A stretch of DNA of 64,000 nt, taken from contig CAXBGS010000006.1 of assembly GCA_963975425.1 (NCBI GenBank), positions 62,001 to 126,000 of the forward strand, given 5' to 3'. This DNA is from CAXBGS01 sp963975425 (GTDB lineage: Bacteria > Planctomycetota > Planctomycetia > Pirellulales > Pirellulaceae). Below the pieces are notes generated by a model. It was not told where the DNA came from. It worked only from the letters and a program-made list of their open reading frames with translations, and made no database searches. Every line of letters starts with the position of its first letter. The first letter of the stretch is position 1. A program made the translations under genes and the position numbers. Positions 58,855 to 64,000 of this stretch are shown here, piece after piece.

Positions 58855-60138
58855 CTAGCCTTTGAACCCGTCTTGGATCACCCCGTTCTTGATCACGATT
58901 GAAATGCCATCGCGGATCTGCAGCGGTTCATCTTCGCCCAATGTTTGGACGTCATTCGCGTTGGTGATTTCGACGTTCTTGCCCACGCGGCAGTTCTTGT
59001 CCAGCACGGCGCCGGTGATCCGGCTGCCCGGTCCGATGCCGACCGGAATTTGGTCCGATTCAAGCGTATCGGTGTCTTCGATGTAGTCGGCACCCATCAC
59101 GACGCTGTCTCGGATGTGAACGTTGTCGCCGATCACCGTTCGCAGCCCAATCACGCTGTTTTCGATGGTCACGTTGTCACCGATTTTGCATCCGTCGGCG
59201 ATCAGGCTGCCGTTGATCGAGACGTTGCCCATGATCGTCGGCGGTAAAAACCGTGGCCGGCTATAGATCGGTGCGTCACGGTTGCGAATGTCAAAGGGTG
59301 GGTTCTTACCGGCCAGGTTCAAGTTGGCTTCGTAGAAGGCTCGAATCGTTCCGATGTCTTCCCAGTAACCGTCGAACAAGTGCACGTTTACTTTGTGCGA
59401 CTTGATTGCTTCGGGAAAGACCTCTTTGCCAAAGTCTTGGTAGTCGGTGCTGTGCAGCAGATCAACCATCACCGACTTGTCGAAAATGTACAATCCCATG
59501 CTGGCCAGGCAGTCTCGGCCTTTGCTTTCGATGCCATGTGCGTCGATCCAGCTAGGTTCCATTCGCACCGATTCGATTTGTTCGTCGGTTTGTGGTTTCT
59601 CAACGAACCCACGCACCTGTCCCGAATCATCCACCTGCATAATGCCCAACGCCGACGCTTCTTTGCGGTCGACAGGAATCCCCGCGATCGTGGCCGCGGC
59701 CCCGGATTCGATGTGGGTTTTCATCATGTCGCCAAAGTCCATCCGGTACAGTTGGTCGCCCGACAGAATCAGCACATGTTCGATATCGGCTTGTTCGATG
59801 TACCGCAAATTCTTGCGGACCGCGTCGGCGGTTCCCTGATACCAATCGGTGCCCTTGTCGACGGTTTGCTGGGCGGCCAGCAGTTCGACAAAGCCGCCGT
59901 TGAAGTGATCAAACGAGTAAGTTTGTCGCAGGTGGCGGTGCAAACTGACCGACAGGAACTGTGTGAGCACATAGACACGATTCAAGCCGCTGTTGATGCA
60001 GTTGCTGATCGGGATGTCGATCAAACGGTACTTAGCAGCGAGCGGTACGGCTGGTTTGGCGCGGATTTTTGTCAGCGGAAATAGACGTGTTCCGCGGCCA
60101 CCGCCAAGGATCAATGCGACTGTTTTTGAAAGGTCCAT
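58855..60138 (-). CDS. glgC: Glucose-1-phosphate adenylyltransferase (ADP-glucose pyrophosphorylase)
   Basis: A 427-residue enzyme that makes ADP-glucose for glycogen synthesis. The N-terminal nucleotidyltransferase domain begins LGGGRGTRLFPLTKIRAKPAV, then YRLIDIPISNCINSG, QQTVDKGTDWYQGTADAVR, and ILSGDQLYRMDF. A left-handed beta-helix domain (about 300-427) with hexapeptide repeats follows, including PTIMGNVSINGSLIADGCKIG. The length fits the cyanobacterial and plant type. No other glg gene is near. It is transcribed alone, and its stop is 34 bp from the unknown gene. ATG 60138 is the natural start. Confidence 0.95.
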   Translation of the reverse strand: MDLSKTVALILGGGRGTRLFPLTKIRAKPAVPLAAKYRLIDIPISNCINSGLNRVYVLTQFLSVSLHRHLRQTYSFDHFNGGFVELLAAQQTVDKGTDWYQGTADAVRKNLRYIEQADIEHVLILSGDQLYRMDFGDMMKTHIESGAAATIAGIPVDRKEASALGIMQVDDSGQVRGFVEKPQTDEQIESVRMEPSWIDAHGIESKGRDCLASMGLYIFDKSVMVDLLHSTDYQDFGKEVFPEAIKSHKVNVHLFDGYWEDIGTIRAFYEANLNLAGKNPPFDIRNRDAPIYSRPRFLPPTIMGNVSINGSLIADGCKIGDNVTIENSVIGLRTVIGDNVHIRDSVVMGADYIEDTDTLESDQIPVGIGPGSRITGAVLDKNCRVGKNVEITNANDVQTLGEDEPLQIRDGISIVIKNGVIQDGFKG

Positions 60139-60240
60139 AGAAAGCCAGATAAGATGAATGGTGAGAGAGGATAATCAAGCGGCCCGTCTGACGTGGTTTT
60201 AGCGGACATCGATGCGCTGCGAAAGCGATGGGTGGGTGAC

Positions 60241-61263
60241 TTACCAGTACTTTTCGAATCTTACGCATCCGACACTGTGACAGTCCGCACCTTCGCGAAA
60301 ACCGGCGTCGGTCAGCCGTGTCAACATGCCCGGCGAGTCTAGCGGTGGCGCACCAGGCGGCACGTATCCGATCATCGACGGGTTGCCGCACAAAAAGACG
60401 TGAGTGCTCGACGGCTCCAGTGCAACACCTGCGTCTTCGGACAGCTTGCCCGAGACGAACAGGTCTTGTAGGTACTGCTTGCCGACATATTTCGAATGCG
60501 ATACTTGCAGGTTCTCGGGCTCACGCGTCGTGTATGGCAAGTATCGGTAATTTGAAAACCTGCGCATCAACTCTTGATGCACCGCAAGGTACGCCAGATC
60601 TTTGCGGTTGCGAACGCTCGTCGCATTGATGATGCGACCTTGATGGCCATCGCTTAATAGCTTTGCCGTCATCGCGTTATGCGGTGCTTCGCCCGTGCCG
60701 GTCGACAGCATCAGAATCGTGTCGTCTTTGCCGACGTCGCCCAGTGTGTAGTGTCCGGTGATTTTTTTCTCGACGACCAGACGATCGCCGACGCCAAGTT
60801 TGAATAGACGTGGTGTCAACGCGGGCGGCTTCTCATCGGGCGAGGAGGCTTCCCGCACCAACGTGACGTAGAACTCCAGGTAATCGATCTTATCCACCGG
60901 CGCCAATTCGCCGTCGTTACTTAGCAGTGGACAAGAAATCGAGTAGGCCCGGCGGACGACCTTGCGGAGTTTCTTTTCCGGTAACGTTTCCACCTGCGTT
61001 CCGTCCAGGCGTGGTTCCCAATTGCCTAGGCCCATCGCCACGTATTGACCGGGCTCAAACGGATCGAATCCGGCATCAGGACGAATCCGAAAACGGGTCA
61101 AGTCGCTGTGCGAGTCGATCCGCTCGGTGATGGTTGCGTTGTAGTATTTGCTACGCAACTCCGTAATCTCGCTTGCGTCCAAGCCTGCCGAGGCGATGTT
61201 GTCACTCAACGTGAACTCTCCGTCGATATACTTTCCGTCGATGAATTGAGCTGATTCACTCAA
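60241..61263 (-). CDS. Ferredoxin-NADP reductase-like flavoprotein
   Basis: A 340-residue flavoprotein. The N-terminal 45 residues are a leader of unknown role. The FAD domain has RRAYSISCP (RxYS motif, about 109-117) and a GQYVAMGL strand. The NAD(P) domain has MLSTGTGEAPHNAMTAKLL (the GTGxAP motif) and FLCGNPSMIGY near the C-terminus. It should shuttle electrons between NADPH and ferredoxin or flavodoxin. It resembles the bacterial subclass I FNR but has an unusual Cys pair (DCHSVGC) and terminal KYW in place of the family aromatic end. The SHD1 gene is divergent from it 130 bp away. Confidence 0.85.
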   Translation of the reverse strand: MSESAQFIDGKYIDGEFTLSDNIASAGLDASEITELRSKYYNATITERIDSHSDLTRFRIRPDAGFDPFEPGQYVAMGLGNWEPRLDGTQVETLPEKKLRKVVRRAYSISCPLLSNDGELAPVDKIDYLEFYVTLVREASSPDEKPPALTPRLFKLGVGDRLVVEKKITGHYTLGDVGKDDTILMLSTGTGEAPHNAMTAKLLSDGHQGRIINATSVRNRKDLAYLAVHQELMRRFSNYRYLPYTTREPENLQVSHSKYVGKQYLQDLFVSGKLSEDAGVALEPSSTHVFLCGNPSMIGYVPPGAPPLDSPGMLTRLTDAGFREGADCHSVGCVRFEKYW

Positions 61264-61396
61264 TATAACCGCTGGACCACTTCAGAATCTGTCACACAGC
61301 ATACCGGATTGAGACATACTGGAGTGCGGCGCCCTGCCCGTTGGTGCCGTCCGATTTGTGTTTCACTTTCAAGTCCAGCAATTTGTATCACCTACC

Positions 61397-62629
61397 ATGA
61401 TTCTGACGCGAACGATTCGTCGCACGCACGCGACAGCAAAATGGCACATGGCCGCGCGGTTGACTCTGTTTGGTTGGGCGGTCGCGCTGTTTGCAGCGAC
61501 TCCCACGCAGGCCGAGACTTGGACCAGCCTGCGGGGGACCCGATCGATCGAAGCCGAGATGGTCGGGTTGTGGGGCGATCAACTCGTTCTGGCTCTGCAA
61601 GATGGTCGCCGCGTCACCGTGGCGTTGAACGATCTGAGAGCGGAAAGTCGCATCAAAGCACAGCGGCTGGCCTCGTCGAGTGATGCATCGCGGTTGGCGC
61701 GAATCAATGAGCTGCGGTCTCGCGCCGACGTGGCCGCGGCACCCGCACCGGACCCATTGCCGCAGCCACCGCCTGCGGCGCCCTATGTCAGACCAGATCA
61801 GGCCGACGTCGCGGCGCAATTCCAAGCCGTCGATGCACAGGTCAGGGCCGGTCATGCGATCGCAATCTTTGACGCCATGCCGGCCAGCTATCAGGCCCAA
61901 CTGGACGAATTGGCCAAGCTGGGTGTCGCAAAAATCAATGGACTCACGTTGCGATCGATGGTCGGCTCGGCGCATCAACTGGGCGATCTGATTGTGACGC
62001 GGCAGCAATGGTTCTTTTCTCATCCTCGACTGGATGTCTCGGTCTCACCCACACCCGAGGAAACTCAACGCTTGAACGATACGATTCTTGCCTTTGGGGG
62101 AATGCTACGTGCCGGCCTGAACCCGGATAGTTTTGACCCGTCGGCGATGCAGTCAACTCCGCTGAGGCAATGGTTACTCGATCGTGACGCCGCGATGGCA
62201 CCGTATGTCGCCGAGCTGTTTCGCTTGAACTCGGTCACACCACCGGAATACGCCGTCGAAAAAGCAAAAGGCAAAGGAAAAGGCGTCTCGCTGACGATCG
62301 CCACTCTCGAAGATGAATCTGGCGAACCGGTCGAGCGGACCATTCCGATGACCAAGGTCGATGACGCCATGGTGCCGACCGCAATTGCGGACGCCTGGAA
62401 AACGGCGATTCCTAACCTCAAGGACGAATGGGAGGCCGCCGCTGACGGTTCCATCTTGGCGGATCCCACGACCGTTGTTTTACTGTCATCGCTTGACCCG
62501 CTTATCAATCCGCTCGCACAAGCTCAAAATCGGGGTGAATTCCACACCGCGATGCAGCCTCTGATTGAAGTCGTCACGCCGTTGTTGGAATCTTTGCAAA
62601 CCAACCTAAGTTCGCGACGTCGACGGTGA
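61397..62629 (+). CDS. Exported protein with SHD1-like (SLA1 homology) domain
   Basis: A 410-residue exported protein. A signal peptide (MAARLTLFGWAVALFAATPTQA) is followed directly by an SHD1-like domain (WTSLRGTRSIEAEMVGLWGDQLVLALQDGRRVTVALNDL), common in planctomycete secreted proteins and normally of the WxDxxGkhkxeAxxv type. A Pro-rich linker (PAPDPLPQPPPAAPYVRP) leads to a long helical domain (about 140-400) with no recognised family. The C-terminus ends in RRRR. The mature protein probably binds other envelope proteins. I took ATG 61397; ATG 61358 adds 13 residues. The FNR gene is divergent upstream and the protoporphyrinogen oxidase gene follows 22 bp downstream, perhaps in one transcript. 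Confidence 0.65.
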   Translation: MILTRTIRRTHATAKWHMAARLTLFGWAVALFAATPTQAETWTSLRGTRSIEAEMVGLWGDQLVLALQDGRRVTVALNDLRAESRIKAQRLASSSDASRLARINELRSRADVAAAPAPDPLPQPPPAAPYVRPDQADVAAQFQAVDAQVRAGHAIAIFDAMPASYQAQLDELAKLGVAKINGLTLRSMVGSAHQLGDLIVTRQQWFFSHPRLDVSVSPTPEETQRLNDTILAFGGMLRAGLNPDSFDPSAMQSTPLRQWLLDRDAAMAPYVAELFRLNSVTPPEYAVEKAKGKGKGVSLTIATLEDESGEPVERTIPMTKVDDAMVPTAIADAWKTAIPNLKDEWEAAADGSILADPTTVVLLSSLDPLINPLAQAQNRGEFHTAMQPLIEVVTPLLESLQTNLSSRRRR

Positions 62630-62651
62630 TCGCGCCGCGATCGATCCGTTC

Positions 62652-64000
62652 TTGAGTGGAAGTGTTTTGGACGTACATCAAAATCGCCGCATCGCAATCA
62701 TCGGCGGCGGGCTGTCTGGATTGGCAACCGCAACCCATTTGCATCTTGCGGATCCGTCGCTGGAATTGACAATTTTCGAATCCAGCGATCGTGTCGGGGG
62801 TGTGATTTATACCGAACGTGTCGGCGAATTCTTGATCGATCACGGGGCGGACATGTTCGCCACCCAACCGCCCGCCGCGCTGCGGTTATGCGAGCGTCTC
62901 GGGGTCGCCGGTAACCTGCTGATGCCCAAGGAGCAGGGGCGCGGCGCAAAGATCGTCCGCCGCGGCCGACTGGTTCCGATCCCCGATGGCTTTGTCTTGA
63001 TGCGGGCCACGCAGATGTGGCCGATGCTGAACACACCGCTGCTGTCTCCGCTAGGAAAACTGCGGTGGTTAGCCGAGCGGTTTGTATCCGATGATTTCGG
63101 CGATCGTGACGTGAGCGTCGGCGAGTTTGTCAGAAAACGTATGGGCGACGAGGTGCTGCAGCGACTCGTTGCGCCGTTGGTCGCTGGCATTTATACCGCC
63201 GATGTCGAAAGACTGAGCATGCAGGCGACCATGAAAAATATTCTCGCGATGCAGCGCCAGTACGGATCACTCGCCAAAGCGACATCGGTACGAAAGCGAA
63301 ACGGCGATGATTCGGTCGAACGGCAAAGTGCGGGGGCTCGCTATTCGCAGTTTCGTGCGTTTCCAGGTGGCATGGGAGACCTGATCCAGACGCTCGCCGA
63401 TTCGCTGCCCGAGGGAACGATTCGAACACAGTGCACCGCAACCGCAGTGACTGCCGGCGGGCAGTTGAGCTTTCATGGATCACAAGCACCCGAAACATTC
63501 GACCACGTTGTGGTTGCCACGCCACCTCGTGTGTCGGCAAAGTTGCTGGCGGATGTCTCGCCCGAGGCCGCGGCGGAATTGTCGTTGATCGAGTCCGCAT
63601 CGACTGCGATCGTGGTGTTGGTGGTACGGCGATCCGATATCACGCGGCCGGCCAACTCGTTCGGCTTTGTGGTCCCCCACGGCGAAGGTCGCTCGATTTT
63701 GGCGTGTAGTTTCGCCAGTGAAAAATTTCCGGATCGCGCGCCGCAAGATCACGTCATCATTCGCGTCTTTATCGGCGGCGTGATCCAATCGCCGCTACTG
63801 CAACGTGATGACGATGAACTGCAAGCGATTGCCATCAGTGAGCTGCGAGAGCTAATCGGATTGCAGTCCGAACCCGTACTGAGCCGCGTCGTTCGTTGGA
63901 ACAACGCCATGCCGCAGTATCAGGTCGGGCACGTCCAGCGAGTGGAGAAAATTGAACGCGAGATTGAAAAAAACGAACGAATTTCGTTGATGAGCAACGC
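62652..64000 (+). CDS. hemG: Protoporphyrinogen oxidase, HemG/HemY type, 5' part
   Basis: The first 449 codons of an FAD enzyme that continues past the window end. A Rossmann motif (IAIIGGGLSGLATATHL) is near residue 14-30. Then come FESSDRVGGVIYT, the ILIDHGADMFATQP-like segment after it, VRRGRLVPIPDGF, the conserved PLVAGIYTADVERLS, and FRAFPGGMGDLIQTLADSLP, all typical of HemY/PPO enzymes that oxidise protoporphyrinogen IX to protoporphyrin IX. No ATG fits; the frame begins with TTG at 62652 or 62667, close after the SHD1 gene stop. The HemN/HemW-like radical SAM protein is 9 kb upstream, but no other heme gene is present. The 3' end is outside the window. Confidence 0.85.
   Translation, partial: MSGSVLDVHQNRRIAIIGGGLSGLATATHLHLADPSLELTIFESSDRVGGVIYTERVGEFLIDHGADMFATQPPAALRLCERLGVAGNLLMPKEQGRGAKIVRRGRLVPIPDGFVLMRATQMWPMLNTPLLSPLGKLRWLAERFVSDDFGDRDVSVGEFVRKRMGDEVLQRLVAPLVAGIYTADVERLSMQATMKNILAMQRQYGSLAKATSVRKRNGDDSVERQSAGARYSQFRAFPGGMGDLIQTLADSLPEGTIRTQCTATAVTAGGQLSFHGSQAPETFDHVVVATPPRVSAKLLADVSPEAAAELSLIESASTAIVVLVVRRSDITRPANSFGFVVPHGEGRSILACSFASEKFPDRAPQDHVIIRVFIGGVIQSPLLQRDDDELQAIAISELRELIGLQSEPVLSRVVRWNNAMPQYQVGHVQRVEKIEREIEKNERISLMSN

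Overview
This 64 kb window comes from a member of the Planctomycetota, most likely a Rhodopirellula-like Pirellulaceae. The evidence is the mix of families typical of that group. There are two sulfatases, proteins of the DUF1552, DUF1592, DUF1800, DUF1559 and DUF1080 families, and two PEP-CTERM proteins. There are also giant secreted proteins that start with a planctomycete LExLExRxLL-type motif and end in dockerin-like calcium repeats, plus an SHD1-type protein. Genes are mostly single units or short pairs on both strands, with few Shine-Dalgarno sites. I see no tRNA, rRNA, CRISPR array, insertion sequence or prophage.

Layout. 0-3.3 kb: the end of a membrane glycosyltransferase, a GT2 glycosyltransferase and an FAD oxidoreductase (envelope glycan or lipid sugar work). 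3.3-8.1 kb: a DacZ-type c-di-AMP synthase, a large low-complexity secreted protein and an 8-Cys ferredoxin. 8.1-13.5 kb: housekeeping genes purL (with a PurS-like N-terminus), tyrA and ribBA. 13.7-19 kb: an esterase and a DUF1552/DUF1592 pair. 19-36 kb: a run of exported proteins. It holds a lipoprotein, a DUF1559 pseudopilin-like protein, two endonuclease/exonuclease/phosphatase (EEP) proteins (one fused to a trypsin), a 1473-residue lamin-tail-domain protein, two PEP-CTERM proteins and a prepilin peptidase. 36-50.6 kb: a response regulator/ATPase fusion, a sugar isomerase, a DUF1080 protein, a sulfatase, an aldo/keto reductase, a DUF1800 protein, a sulfatase-PhoD fusion, a GNAT acetyltransferase and an AroD-AroE fusion. 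50.9-64 kb: a PQQ-propeller protein, an overlapping radical SAM/GcvH-like pair, a hydrolase, FloA, small unknowns, AroH with an unknown partner, GlgC, a ferredoxin-NADP reductase, an SHD1 protein and the start of a protoporphyrinogen oxidase.

Most interesting points. First, the 19-36 kb block looks like a surface or secreted DNA/phosphate scavenging set. Lamin-tail and EEP domains, which co-occur in known extracellular nucleases, are here split over neighbouring genes that share C-terminal modules and dockerins, and a PEP-CTERM neighbour carries a domain also found inside one nuclease. Second, one polypeptide joins a sulfatase to a PhoD-like phosphatase. Third, a HemN/HemW-like radical SAM enzyme overlaps by 4 bp with a lipoylatable GcvH-like protein, with no other glycine-cleavage gene in view. 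Fourth, degenerate 12-33 bp tandem repeats lie at many gene ends, several beginning exactly at a stop codon. Fifth, a structured minus-strand segment ending in a strong terminator at about 29.4-29.55 kb may be a small RNA.

All calls are made by reading protein and DNA sequence by eye; no database or structure search was run.
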